From an uncultured bacterium (lineage in GTDB: Bacteria > Planctomycetota > UBA8742 > UBA2392): a stretch of 64,000 nt of DNA. The notes beneath the pieces are model-generated. The model ran no database searches and was not told the origin of the DNA. It saw nothing but the letters and a program-made list of their open reading frames with translations. Location: positions 434,001 to 498,000 of the forward strand of contig CALLQI010000018.1 of the NCBI GenBank assembly GCA_938014885.1. Direction: 5' to 3'. Of the stretch, positions 44,527 through 52,779 are shown in pieces; positions within the stretch are counted from its first letter, which is position 1, and each line of letters starts with the position of its first letter. The translations under genes were made by a program, and so were the position numbers.

Positions 44527-45202
44527 TGCTGCCCTCCGCCTTGCCGACGAAGCGGCGCAGTTTGTCGCGCAGCTTGCGCTCGGCGTAGAAAACGCGCGAC
44601 TTCACGGTGCCCAGCGGAACTTCCAGCGCTTCGGCAATCTCGTTGTAGCTCATGCCTTGGTAGAAGCTCATGACCAGCACCAGCCGGTGCATCGGGTCAA
44701 GGTCAAGCAGGCCCTGGCGCACGTTGTCTTCGATTTCGCGCTTCACGACGCGGTTGTCGGGGCTTTCTTCGGTGCCGGCGGCCAGGTTCTCGATCAGTTG
44801 CATCGGCTTGATGGCCGAATACCGCCCGCTGGTCGTGGCGCGCGGGTCGCCTTCCGAAAGCGCATCGACGCGGCCGGAATCGAGCAGGCTGTCGCTTTCG
44901 ATGTCAACGCTGCGGCGCACCGACTTGCGGCGCGCTTCCACGTCGATCCAGCAGTTGCGGCCGATGCGGTAAATCCAGCTTGAGACCTTCAGGTCGTCGC
45001 GGAAGGTCATGGCGCCGCGCCAGACGCGCATGAAGGTTTCCTGCAGCAGGTCTTCGCTGCGGCCGTCATCCCAGCACAGCCGATAGAACAGCGAGTACAG
45101 GCGCCGGTAGTACTTGTAGAACAATTGCTCAAATGCCTCGGTGTTGCCGCGCTTGATGGCGGCCATGAGCTTGTTGTCCTGGTTTTCCGAGCCGGTTGCC
45201 AT
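44519..45202 (-). CDS. ECF-family RNA polymerase sigma factor
   Basis: This 227-residue sigma factor has region 2 (YYRRLYSLFYRLCWDDGRSE, then DLLQETFMRVWRGAMTF and SSWIYRIGRNCWIDVEARRK) and region 4 (DLDPMHRLVLVMSFYQGMSY, NEIAEALEVPLGTVKSRVFYA). The linker between the regions is long. It heads an operon with the FecR-like, DUF4175-like and secreted-protein genes, so the regulon probably concerns the envelope. Confidence 0.95.
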   Translation of the reverse strand: MATGSENQDNKLMAAIKRGNTEAFEQLFYKYYRRLYSLFYRLCWDDGRSEDLLQETFMRVWRGAMTFRDDLKVSSWIYRIGRNCWIDVEARRKSVRRSVDIESDSLLDSGRVDALSEGDPRATTSGRYSAIKPMQLIENLAAGTEESPDNRVVKREIEDNVRQGLLDLDPMHRLVLVMSFYQGMSYNEIAEALEVPLGTVKSRVFYAERKLRDKLRRFVGKAEGSNA

Positions 45203-45518
45203 GCAACTCCCTGCACGAACTAATACGCGCCAAAGGGCGCACAGGTTCGCGCAAATCCGGGCCTTTCAGCTTAGGCAACAGGCAGGAATAAGGAAGGCAC
45301 AAGGCGGCCGGCCGACACGCCCAGCCCCCGGCAGCGGCCTTGGACGCAATGGCATGACCACCCGAGTCAGGGAGCGGGTCAACGGTTCACGGTCAACGGT
45401 CACAGCAATCGCCGCAGTTACCGTGGACTGTCGACCGTCAACTGTAGACCCCAACCCCGCATCCTGAGGCCGATACCCTTCCCGCAGGCCGCAAGTTAAG
45501 CTTCGCGGCACAGCTCCC
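45203..45518. repeat. Divergent intergenic region with heptamer inverted repeat
   Basis: This 316-base gap between the ECF sigma gene (minus) and the GNAT gene (plus) should hold both promoters, which I cannot place. Period-7 words occur at 45363-45455: GGTCAAC GGTTCAC and GGTCAAC GGTCACA on the left, ACCGTGG ACTGTCG and ACCGTCA ACTGTAG on the right. This is the same family as at 38238-38340. Confidence 0.8.
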
Positions 45519-46010
45519 ATGAAGATCCGAGCCGCAACCGAAGCCGACCTGCCCGCGATCACGGACATCTACAATGAGTCTGTGCGGCGCAGCACCGCCA
45601 CCATGGACACCGAGCCCAAGTCACTGGACGACCGCCGCGAATGGCTGGCCGGCCACAACGCCATGCACCCGGTGATCGTGGCTGAGCTTGACGGCGAAAT
45701 CGCCGGCTGGGGCTGCCTTTCGCCTTGGTCTGATCGGCCGGCATACGCCGGCACCGCCGAAACGTCGGTGTACGTGCACGCCGCATCGCGCGGCCGCGGC
45801 ATCGGACATGCGCTGCTGCTTGAGCTGGTGCGGATCGCGCGGGTGCATCGCCTGCACACGCTGGTCGCGCGCATCGCCACGGACAACCCGGCCAGCATCC
45901 GGCTGCACGAAAGCGCGGGCTTTGCACACACGGGCACGATGCGCGAAGTCGGGTACAAGCTGGGCCGCTGGGTCGATGTGGCCAGCTTCCAACTGATGCT
46001 GCAGGAATAG
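45519..46010 (+). CDS. GNAT acetyltransferase (phosphinothricin-acetyltransferase-like)
   Basis: This 163-residue N-acetyltransferase has IRAATEADLPAITDIYNESV at the N-terminus, the acetyl-CoA loop SRGRGIGHALL and NPASIRLHESAGFAHTGTMR. The closest familiar group is the Pat/MddA family that acetylates phosphinothricin or methionine derivatives (sequence feel, moderate). It precedes pyrK by 44 bases. Confidence 0.92.
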   Translation: MKIRAATEADLPAITDIYNESVRRSTATMDTEPKSLDDRREWLAGHNAMHPVIVAELDGEIAGWGCLSPWSDRPAYAGTAETSVYVHAASRGRGIGHALLLELVRIARVHRLHTLVARIATDNPASIRLHESAGFAHTGTMREVGYKLGRWVDVASFQLMLQE

Positions 46011-46054
46011 TCCGCCCACTGGCAGGAAGCGCGGCGCTCAGCCATATTCGCGGC

Positions 46055-46891
46055 ATGGTCACTGAGCGCGTGAAGCTGCTGCATGATGTCCGCGTGGCGC
46101 GGCGAACCGATTTCGGCCACGGGTACTTCGAATTGTTCATCGACGCGCCCGAGCTTGCGGCGCAGATGCAGGCCGGGCAGTTCATCAACATCCGCGTGCG
46201 CAACGAACTGTTCCCGCTGCTGCGCCGGCCATTCTCAAGCTTTGACATCCTGAAAGACGTGCGCGGCAAGGCCGTGGGCATCAGCATTCTTGGCCACATC
46301 GTGGGCCAGGGCACGCGCATGCTGGCGGCGACGAATGAAGGCGACCGGCTGCACATCAACGGGCCGCTGGGTCACGCGTTTGAACTGCCCGAGAACCCGG
46401 ACGCACGCGTGATCTTGGTCGGCGGCGGGATCGGGCTGGCGCCGTTTCTGCACTTGACGCGTCAATGGAAGGGCCAGCGCGAGCTGGTACTGCTGGCCGG
46501 CGGCCGCGCCCAGCGCGACCTGACGTTCATGAAGCGCTTCACCGATTCCGGGGCCAACGTGCTGCTGGCCACCGAAGACGGCAGCGCCGGCGTGAAGGGC
46601 CGCGTGACCGTACTGCTTGAGGCCGAACTGAAGTCGCTGGGCGGCAAGCCCGCCGTGGTCATGACCTGCGGCCCCTGGGCGATGATGAAGGCCGTGGCCG
46701 AAATCTGCTTCGCCGCGCGCGTACCCAGCTTTGCCAGCCTGGAAAGCGTCATGGCTTGCGGCTACGGCGTGTGCAACGGCTGCGTCGCGCGTGTGAAAGA
46801 CGGCTCGCCCCAGGCCATCGAGCACGGCTTTCGCTACGCCAAGACCTGCGTCGAAGGCACGGTCATGGACTGCGAAAAGCTGGTCTGGTAG
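46055..46891 (+). CDS. pyrK: Dihydroorotate dehydrogenase electron-transfer subunit-like (PyrK)
   Basis: This 278-residue flavoprotein has the FAD-binding RRPFSSFDI, NAD-binding LVGGGIGLAPFLHL, CGPWAMMKAVAE, and a C-terminal 2Fe-2S cluster motif CGYGVCNGCVARVK with the final Cys in AKTCVEG. It passes electrons from NADH to PyrD type 1B. No pyrD is adjacent, so it may serve another oxidoreductase. Confidence 0.9.
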   Translation: MVTERVKLLHDVRVARRTDFGHGYFELFIDAPELAAQMQAGQFINIRVRNELFPLLRRPFSSFDILKDVRGKAVGISILGHIVGQGTRMLAATNEGDRLHINGPLGHAFELPENPDARVILVGGGIGLAPFLHLTRQWKGQRELVLLAGGRAQRDLTFMKRFTDSGANVLLATEDGSAGVKGRVTVLLEAELKSLGGKPAVVMTCGPWAMMKAVAEICFAARVPSFASLESVMACGYGVCNGCVARVKDGSPQAIEHGFRYAKTCVEGTVMDCEKLVW

Positions 46892-47260
46892 CCGCCGGCA
46901 AACGGCGTTTGTCCACCAAGGACACGAAGCACCACGAAGTACTGCCACGGCCTTGGAACCACGGGTTCACACGGCTTCACACGGACAACGGCATCTGCCT
47001 GCGCTTTCTGCATCCCTGCGTTTCCGCGTGAAACCGCTGTTGCATTTCAAACAGAGTTACGGAGCCACGGAGAACGACACGTCGTGGTTTCGTGTCTATC
47101 CGTGTGAACCCGTGGTTCCAAAGCGTTGCCTGAATTGGCGTCGGCCGTTGCCGGTGCTCCCGACCGAGCTGTCGCAAATGCCCTAAAGATTGTGCGGTGA
47201 TCGCGCCGATTCCTTGGTGCCGGGCAGCATTGTGCGGCCCCAAGACCAGGAGTTTACGCC
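46892..47260. repeat. Intergenic region with degenerate dispersed repeats
   Basis: This 369-base gap holds no gene I can support. Phrases such as CACCAAGGACACGAAGCACC, GGAACCACGGGTTCACACGG and CGTGTCTATCCGTGTGAACC followed by CGTGGTTCC are internally repetitive. They match the style of the 13.1 kb and 21.3 kb repeats. Confidence 0.65.
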
Positions 47261-47518
47261 ATGATTCCCACATCCCAGGAACGCCGCCTCGATGAACGCC
47301 GCGGCCCCGTGCGTCGCAGCACTGACATCCAGCGGGCGCTGCTTGAGGAAAGCCTGCGTGAGCTGCCGCGCTATTTCGTCAGCTATGTGGACCCCGCGCG
47401 CGGCGTGTACACCTTCTACTACAACAACCTGTTTGACGCCCAGCAGATGGTCGGCGAACTGAAGCGCCAGGGCTTCAACGAAGATTCGGTCGCGCTTTAC
47501 GGGCGCCACGACGAGTAA
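47261..47518 (+). CDS. Small conserved-looking protein of unknown function
   Basis: This 85-residue soluble protein has a charged N-terminus (RRLDERRGPVRRSTDIQRAL). A compact C-terminal alpha/beta part follows (RYFVSYVDPARGVYTFYYNN, MVGELKRQGFNEDSVALYG). I do not recognise the family. Protein-like composition, a clear terminator after it, and an ATG that follows a CAGGAG stretch support it as a gene. Confidence 0.65.
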   Translation: MIPTSQERRLDERRGPVRRSTDIQRALLEESLRELPRYFVSYVDPARGVYTFYYNNLFDAQQMVGELKRQGFNEDSVALYGRHDE

Positions 47519-47589
47519 CGGGCTGAGGCCCAATCCACGGGGCATCGCCCCACAACACCACCCCAACACACCCATTCACCCACCACGAA

Positions 47590-47620
47590 AACCGCCGGGA
47601 CCTTCCCGGCGGTTCTCGTT
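47590..47620. terminator. Bidirectional intrinsic terminator
   Basis: An 11-bp stem AACCGCCGGGA (47590-47600) with its complement (47604-47614) has a CCT loop. It lies between convergent genes. Confidence 0.8.
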
Positions 47621-47624
47621 AATC

Positions 47625-48674
47625 TCAGGCATTCTGTTGGGCGCGCGAAGCCATGCGGCGTGTCTGCAGCTTGCGGGCGACTTCGCGCATGTCCACGGCG
47701 ATGTCCGTTTCGCCCACGATCTCCACGCCCAGCAGCGTCTCCATCAGGTCCTCAAGGCTAAGCACGCCGGCCATGCCGCCGTATTCATCCACCACCAGCA
47801 GCAGTTGCTCGCGCTGGTTCAGCAGCATCTCCAGCGCCGTTGCGGCCGTGGCCAGCAGCGGCTGGGCGCGCATCGGCCGCGCCAGCTCACGGAACGAGCG
47901 TGTGCCCTCGCCCTTGCGGACGGCCTCAAGCAGCGACGATCGATGCACCATGCCGACGACCTGGTCCAGGTTGCCGTCTTCGATGACGGGCATGCGGGCA
48001 AACGGCAGCCCGATGCTGCCGCGGATGAAGTCGTCCACCGTCTGCTCGGCGGGCAGGGTGCGCACCGCCGGCCGCGGCGTCATGATGTCACTGAGGCGAA
48101 TCTCGCGCAGCGCCAGCAGGTTGCGGATCGCCGTGGCCTCCTGCGGCGTGATCGAGCCGCCCATGCGGCCGATGTCGGCCATGGCGGCTACTTCGTCGCG
48201 GCTGACGGACACGCTGTGCCGGCCCCGCGTCAGCACCCGCGAAGCCAGTTCGGAAGCCACCACCAGCGGCAGCATGGCAAAGATCAGGATCTGGATCGTG
48301 ATCGCGGTGAAGCCGATCATGCGCCGCGCGTTCATTGAGCCCAGCGTCTTGGGCACGATTTCCGTGAACAGCAGGATCAGCACTGTCATGACCGCGCTGG
48401 CCGCCCCCAGCCACTGGTCGCCCCACAGGTGCACAACCTGGGCACCCACCCCGGCGGCACCGATCGTGTGGGCGACGGTGTTCAGCGACAGGATCGCCGC
48501 AAGCGCGCGCTCGGGCGAGCCCTTGAGCTTTTGCATCAGCTTGGCGCCGGGCTGGTCTTTCTCGGCACAGGCGTTCACGTGGCCGGCGGGCACGGACAGC
48601 AGCACGGATTCAAGCAGGCTGCACAGGAAGGAAAGGATAAGCGCGGTGAACAGGTAGACCAGCAAAAGGGTCAT
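47625..48674 (-). CDS. HlyC/CorC-type membrane protein with CBS domains (CNNM-like)
   Basis: This 349-residue protein has a CNNM/DUF21 membrane domain (LLVYLFTALILSFLCSLLES, LTVLILLFTEIVPKTLG). A cytoplasmic CBS pair follows (LSDIMTPRPAVRTLPAEQTV; LLVVDEYGGMAGVLSLEDLM). The EIVPKT and DEYGG motifs are diagnostic. Members transport or sense Mg2+ or Co2+. The C-terminal transporter-associated domain is missing, so the protein is short. I chose the ATG at 48674. Confidence 0.93.
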   Translation of the reverse strand: MTLLLVYLFTALILSFLCSLLESVLLSVPAGHVNACAEKDQPGAKLMQKLKGSPERALAAILSLNTVAHTIGAAGVGAQVVHLWGDQWLGAASAVMTVLILLFTEIVPKTLGSMNARRMIGFTAITIQILIFAMLPLVVASELASRVLTRGRHSVSVSRDEVAAMADIGRMGGSITPQEATAIRNLLALREIRLSDIMTPRPAVRTLPAEQTVDDFIRGSIGLPFARMPVIEDGNLDQVVGMVHRSSLLEAVRKGEGTRSFRELARPMRAQPLLATAATALEMLLNQREQLLLVVDEYGGMAGVLSLEDLMETLLGVEIVGETDIAVDMREVARKLQTRRMASRAQQNA

Positions 48675-48874
48675 CGAGTCGGCGTCTCCAAGGGACAGGT
48701 GCATTGTAAGGCAAAGCGGACATCGCTTCATCCCACAAACTGGACGGGTACGAGCTTCCAGTTGTGGGCCAGCGTCAACTGTTGACCGTGAACCTGCCCC
48801 CGAACTCTGGTGGACATGCGATTCCCACAATCGCCGGGGATTGCCCCCTGCCCCCGCAGCGGCATACTTGGCCC

Positions 48875-49069
48875 ATGGCAAGGCTTGCCGACGCGCTGCC
48901 GTGGCTGCTGGCCGTGATCACGGCCGCATGCTCGGCACTGGACGGGCTGGCCATCGCGGTGGCGCTGCCGTTGACGGCCTCGGCACTGCTGGCCGGAACC
49001 GTGCTGCGCCTGCTGTGGTATCGCCGCCGTGCATTGACACAGAAGAACGAGACTGACGATGACCGTTAA
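48875..49069 (+). CDS. Small membrane protein
   Basis: This 64-residue protein has two hydrophobic stretches (ALPWLLAVITAACSALDGLA, then IAVALPLTASALLAGTVLRL) and a basic end (YRRRALTQK). It overlaps the next gene by 11 bases, so it is translationally coupled to the sigma region 2 protein. The ATG at 48875 is preferred because the upstream frame is repeat sequence. Function unknown. Confidence 0.55.
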   Translation: MARLADALPWLLAVITAACSALDGLAIAVALPLTASALLAGTVLRLLWYRRRALTQKNETDDDR

Positions 49070-49436
49070 CCCGCCCCGCCCCGATGATGAAGACGCCCCT
49101 ACCGCGCGCGGCGCCACGCACACGCCCGAAGGCAAAGAGCTTCGCGGCCTGTGGGACAAGTACCGCGCCGGACACGACACCGACACGCGCAATGAACTGA
49201 CCGAGTTTTATTTCGACATGGTGCGCGCCCACAGCGAAAACATCGCCAAGATCCTGATGGAAGCGATCGAAGAAAACGACCTGTACCAGGCCGGCGCGCT
49301 GGCCTTCTTTGAGGCCATGAACAAGTTTGACCCGGCAGCCAACGGCACCTTCGAGGAATACGGCAGCAACGTGATCCGCCACGCCATCGTCGAGGAAATC
49401 CGCCAGCTCGTGGGCACCGAAGCCGACCCGGCCTAG
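49059..49436 (+). CDS. Orphan sigma-70 region 2-like protein
   Basis: This 125-residue protein matches the N-terminal half of FliA/WhiG-type sigma factors: LWDKYRAGHDTDTRNELTEF, YQAGALAFFEAMNKFDPAAN and GTFEEYGSNVIRHAIVEEIR. It stops where region 2.4, which reads the -10 element, should begin, and regions 3 and 4 are absent. No frame downstream continues the homology, because aat starts 34 bases later. It could be a core-binding regulator or a degenerate sigma factor (inference). Confidence 0.7.
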   Translation: MTVNPPRPDDEDAPTARGATHTPEGKELRGLWDKYRAGHDTDTRNELTEFYFDMVRAHSENIAKILMEAIEENDLYQAGALAFFEAMNKFDPAANGTFEEYGSNVIRHAIVEEIRQLVGTEADPA

Positions 49437-49470
49437 GGACGCAGTCGCCGCGCGCCGCTACACTTCCGCC

Positions 49471-50151
49471 ATGCCGATTTACCAGCTTTCGGACGACATC
49501 GTGTTTCCGCCCGCTGAGCACGCCGAAGAAGACGGCCTGCTCGCCGTCGGCGGCGACCTGGACCCCGCGCGCCTGCTGCTGGCCTACGGCAGCGGCATTT
49601 TCCCGTGGCCGCACCGGGGCTATCCGCTGCTGTGGTTCAGCCCGGACCCGCGCATGGTGCTTTTCCCCGCTGAGCTGAAGGTCGCGCGCAGCCTGCGCCA
49701 GGTGCTGTCCAGGAAGCGCTTCGAGATCCGCTACGACACGTCCTTTGCCGAAGTCATGCGCCAGTGCGGCAAAGTCCCGCGCAAGGGCCAGAAGGGTACG
49801 TGGATCACCAAGCCGATGCTTGAGGCCTACACGAGGCTGCACGAGCTGGGCCACGCGCACAGCGCCGAAAGCTGGCGCGACGGCAAGCTGGTCGGCGGGC
49901 TGTACGGGGTCACGCTGGGGCGCGCTTTCTTTGGCGAAAGCATGTTCGCGCTCGAGGACGACGCCAGCAAAGTCGCCTTCGTGACGCTGGTACGCCGGAT
50001 TCATGAGGCCGGCTGCACGCTGATCGACGCCCAGGTCCACACCGCGCACCTGGCCCGCTTCGGCGCCCGGCAGATTCCACGCGCCGAGTACATGCAGCAC
50101 CTGCAAGCCGCGCTGGAAGGTGGCGCTGACACCCGCATCTGGCCCACCTAG
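49471..50151 (+). CDS. aat: Leucyl/phenylalanyl-tRNA-protein transferase
   Basis: Aat adds Leu or Phe to N-terminal Lys/Arg of proteins to mark them for ClpAP. At 226 residues it is full length. It has FPPAEHAEEDGLLAVGGDLD, YGSGIFPWP, LWFSPDPRMVLFP, THR-free core SAESWRDGKLVGGLYGVTLG and FFGESMFALEDDASKVAFV. Confidence 0.97.
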   Translation: MPIYQLSDDIVFPPAEHAEEDGLLAVGGDLDPARLLLAYGSGIFPWPHRGYPLLWFSPDPRMVLFPAELKVARSLRQVLSRKRFEIRYDTSFAEVMRQCGKVPRKGQKGTWITKPMLEAYTRLHELGHAHSAESWRDGKLVGGLYGVTLGRAFFGESMFALEDDASKVAFVTLVRRIHEAGCTLIDAQVHTAHLARFGARQIPRAEYMQHLQAALEGGADTRIWPT

Positions 50152-50231
50152 AAGCGCGACCAGGCTGGTGGCGCCGGTTGTCCGCGTCAGCAAATACAAG
50201 ACACCAACCCCGAACTTTGCATACTGTGGCC

Positions 50232-50618
50232 ATGACCCGGCAGATCGTTACCAGCGGTGCACCCTGGGAGCAGGCCTACGGCTATCGACGCGCCGTGCGC
50301 ATCGGCAACGTGGTGGCGGTCGCGGGCACGGCCCCCGTCGGCGACGACGGCGAAACCTTTGCCCCCGGCGACCCCTACGCGCAGGCAAAGCGCTGCTTCG
50401 AAATCGCGCTCAAGGCCGCCGCGGAACTTGGCGCCAAGCCGGAACACGTCATCCGCACCCGCATGTACGTCACTGACATGCGCTTTGCCGATGACTTCGG
50501 CCGCGCACACGCGGAGCTGTTCGGGGCGCACCCGCCCGCGGCCACCATGGTTGAGATTCGCCGCCTCGTGCGGCCGGACATGCTGATCGAAGTCGAAGTT
50601 GAGGCCGTATTGCCATGA
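50232..50618 (+). CDS. RidA-family (YjgF/YER057c/UK114) protein
   Basis: This 128-residue protein fits the RidA fold: VTSGAPWEQAYGYRRAVRIG, VVAVAGTAPVGDDG, QAKRCFEIALKAAAELG, VIRTRMYVTDM and LIEVEVEAVLP. The Arg of VIRTRMYV matches the family position for the imine-deaminase Arg. Its stop overlaps the start of the HAD gene (50615-50618), so they are coupled. I chose the ATG at 50232. Confidence 0.93.
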   Translation: MTRQIVTSGAPWEQAYGYRRAVRIGNVVAVAGTAPVGDDGETFAPGDPYAQAKRCFEIALKAAAELGAKPEHVIRTRMYVTDMRFADDFGRAHAELFGAHPPAATMVEIRRLVRPDMLIEVEVEAVLP

Positions 50619-51223
50619 GCATCCGCGGCTTCCTGTTCGACATGGGCGGCGTGCTGTGCCGCGTGGACGAAAGCGCCGCGTGGCGCGCCTGGCAGCAGCA
50701 CACGGGCCTGCCGGCGGAAACCCTGCAAGAAGAACTGTTCGGGCGCGGCCTGAAGCACGAATTCGACACCGGCATGAAGCAGCCCGCCGGCGTGGCGCTG
50801 TTCCTGGCCACGCGCTTTGAGATTGGCTTGTCGCACGACGACTGGAAGCGCATCTGGGGTGCGTCTGTGGCGGCCGACCCGGAGATGGACGCGCTGGCGC
50901 TGCAACTGGCGCAACTGGCCCCGACCGCACTTGCCAGCAACACGGACCCGGTGCACCACGCGATCATGCAGTCCCAGTTGCGCTGCCTGAAGCACTTCCG
51001 CGAGCAAGTGGTGTCCTACAAGATTTACGCCGCCAAACCCGACAAACGCTTCTACGAGCGCGCGGTGAGCGCCCTGGGCTTTGAAGCCCACGAAACCCTG
51101 TTCATCGACGACCTGGCCGAAAACGTCGCCGGCGCCATCGAAAGCGGCCTCAACGCCATCCAGTTCACCGGCATCGACAAGCTGCGCGAGGACTTGAGCA
51201 AACGCGGCATCGACATGCCCTGA
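50615..51223 (+). CDS. HAD-superfamily hydrolase
   Basis: This 202-residue protein has HAD motif I FDMGGVLCRVDE (nucleophile Asp10; the second Asp is replaced by Gly, as in the YihX-like group with DMGGV), motif II ASNTD, motif III Lys in YKIYAAKPDKRF and motif IV FIDDLAENV. Substrates for the group are small sugar phosphates. It is coupled to the RidA gene. Confidence 0.9.
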   Translation: MSIRGFLFDMGGVLCRVDESAAWRAWQQHTGLPAETLQEELFGRGLKHEFDTGMKQPAGVALFLATRFEIGLSHDDWKRIWGASVAADPEMDALALQLAQLAPTALASNTDPVHHAIMQSQLRCLKHFREQVVSYKIYAAKPDKRFYERAVSALGFEAHETLFIDDLAENVAGAIESGLNAIQFTGIDKLREDLSKRGIDMP

Positions 51224-51285
51224 GGTACCCGGTTTGGGCCAAAGGCCGGGGCACGGATTCCCGCCGCCTTTGCTACCATGCCGCG

Positions 51286-51930
51286 ATGGACCTTGTTGCG
51301 GACGCACTTTCCAAAAGCTACGGCGCAACCCGTGCCTTGCGCGGGGCATCGCTGCGCGTGGCCGCCGGGCGCGTGGCCTGCCTGATCGGCCACAACGGCG
51401 CCGGCAAATCCACGCTGATCCGCATCCTGGCCACCCTGATGAGGCCGGACGCAGGCAAGGCCTCACTGGGCGAGGTGGACCTGCTGGGCGACGCGCGCCG
51501 GGCGCGGTTGCTTGTCGGCTATCTCGGACACGAAAGCATGCTGGATGGCGCGCTGACGGTGCGCGAGAACCTGCGTCTGTTCGCGTCGCTGTACGGTGTA
51601 AAGGAAGGGCCCGCGCGGGTTGAGGCACTGATTGAGCGTTTTGGGGCCTCTCGCTTTGCGGATTCGCCGGTGGCTGACCTGTCGCGCGGGCAAGAGCAGG
51701 CGGCGGGGCTGTGCCGGGCGCTGCTGCATGAGCCGCGGCTGTTATTGCTCGACGAGCCCGCGACGGGGCTGGACCCGGCGGCCCGCGAAAAGCTGTGGCA
51801 GGTGGCGCGTGAAAGCGCGGCTGGCGGGGCGGTCGTGGTGTTCAGCACCCATGATGTCGAGGGTGCCTCGCGGATCGCCGACGATGTGATCGAACTAATG
51901 GGCGGCGAAATTGTGAATTCGGCACGGTGA
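51286..51930 (+). CDS. ABC transporter ATP-binding protein (CcmA-like)
   Basis: This 214-residue ATPase has Walker A GHNGAGKST, the Q-loop region VGYLGHESMLDGALTVREN, the signature LSRGQEQ, Walker B LLLLDEPATGLD and the H-loop STHDVEG. It looks like the heme-exporter subunit CcmA. No CcmB/CcmC permease lies nearby, so its membrane partner must be elsewhere. Confidence 0.92.
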   Translation: MDLVADALSKSYGATRALRGASLRVAAGRVACLIGHNGAGKSTLIRILATLMRPDAGKASLGEVDLLGDARRARLLVGYLGHESMLDGALTVRENLRLFASLYGVKEGPARVEALIERFGASRFADSPVADLSRGQEQAAGLCRALLHEPRLLLLDEPATGLDPAAREKLWQVARESAAGGAVVVFSTHDVEGASRIADDVIELMGGEIVNSAR

Positions 51931-51979
51931 CGGGCGTTACCTGCGCGGTACGGGTGCGACACGGCAGGGCAGTTCCGGC

Positions 51980-52007
51980 TTGCATCGGCAACCCCTTGGG
52001 CTAGCAT
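51980..52007 (+). promoter_or_regulatory. Possible promoter of the prepilin operon
   Basis: TTGCAT (51980-51985) and TAGCAT (52002-52007) are separated by 16 bases. The leader that follows (about 140 bases) contains short hairpins, including CGAGGA-AGC-TCCTCG at 52121-52135 close to the ribosome-binding site. No known riboswitch class is recognised. Confidence 0.35.
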
Positions 52008-52152
52008 AAGGGGCCCCGTGGATTCGTGTTGAAATCCTGCCTTTACAGGCACTTGTGACGAGTTGTCGGCACAGGCAGTGCAACTTGGGCAGGAAAGCCA
52101 AATTTCTGGCGTAGCCTTTGCGAGGAAGCTCCTCGGAGGAACTGGAGGTCGA

Positions 52153-52695
52153 ATGGTTCGCTCACGCCGGTCAGGCTTCACCCTGATCGAGATCATGATC
52201 GTCGTAGGCATTATCGGCCTGCTCGTGGCCGTGTTGCTGACTGTGCTGCTGAGCGCCAGTGACAAAGGCGACGTCGGCAAGGCGCGCAATTTCTGCAATA
52301 CGCTCGTGCCGAGTGCCATTATGAAATGGCAAGAGGATAACGGGCAGGACCGCCACTCGTATCCGGCCACGCCAAAGATGGCCCCGGGCGTGGACGCTGA
52401 GGGCAACAAGATCCTGTACGAAGAATTCGTGACGCGCCCCGACAAGTCCGGCAAGGGCGCCTACATCACGGCTGACAACTTCACTGAGGGCATGATTGAC
52501 GGCAAAAAGGTGTTCCTGGACCCCTGGAATAACCCTTACATCTACCGCAATCACGCCCAGCGCCGCACCAAGAGCGGCAGCACCAAGCCCTTCCCCGAAA
52601 GCCTGAAAAAGAACCCCGGTTCGTACGACATCATCTCGATGGGCCCCGACGGCCTGCCCGACACGGAAGACGACATCTGGAACGGCTCGCCCTGA
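52153..52695 (+). CDS. Type II/IV prepilin-like protein (GspG-like)
   Basis: This 180-residue protein has the class III signal RRSG/FTLIEIMIVVGIIGLL, with cleavage after Gly8 and Glu at +5. The C-terminus (DPWNNPYIYRNHAQ, ISMGPDGLPDTEDDIW) has the GspG-type calcium loop and a GPDG motif. It is first of five consecutive prepilin genes and probably the major pseudopilin. The ATG at 52153 follows GGAGGAACTGGAGG. Confidence 0.95.
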   Translation: MVRSRRSGFTLIEIMIVVGIIGLLVAVLLTVLLSASDKGDVGKARNFCNTLVPSAIMKWQEDNGQDRHSYPATPKMAPGVDAEGNKILYEEFVTRPDKSGKGAYITADNFTEGMIDGKKVFLDPWNNPYIYRNHAQRRTKSGSTKPFPESLKKNPGSYDIISMGPDGLPDTEDDIWNGSP

Positions 52696-52779
52696 GTACA
52701 CGGGTGACGGCCAGTCTTCACCGGACAGACCAAATAAGATGAATGCGACTGAATACGAGTGAACACGGGGGAACAAGAC

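Noticed and set aside
52016..52152. GEMM (c-di-GMP) riboswitch before the prepilins
   Set aside because: The core words of the class (GGCAAAC, GAAA-capped P1b helix and GACGCAAAGCC) are not present in the right order.
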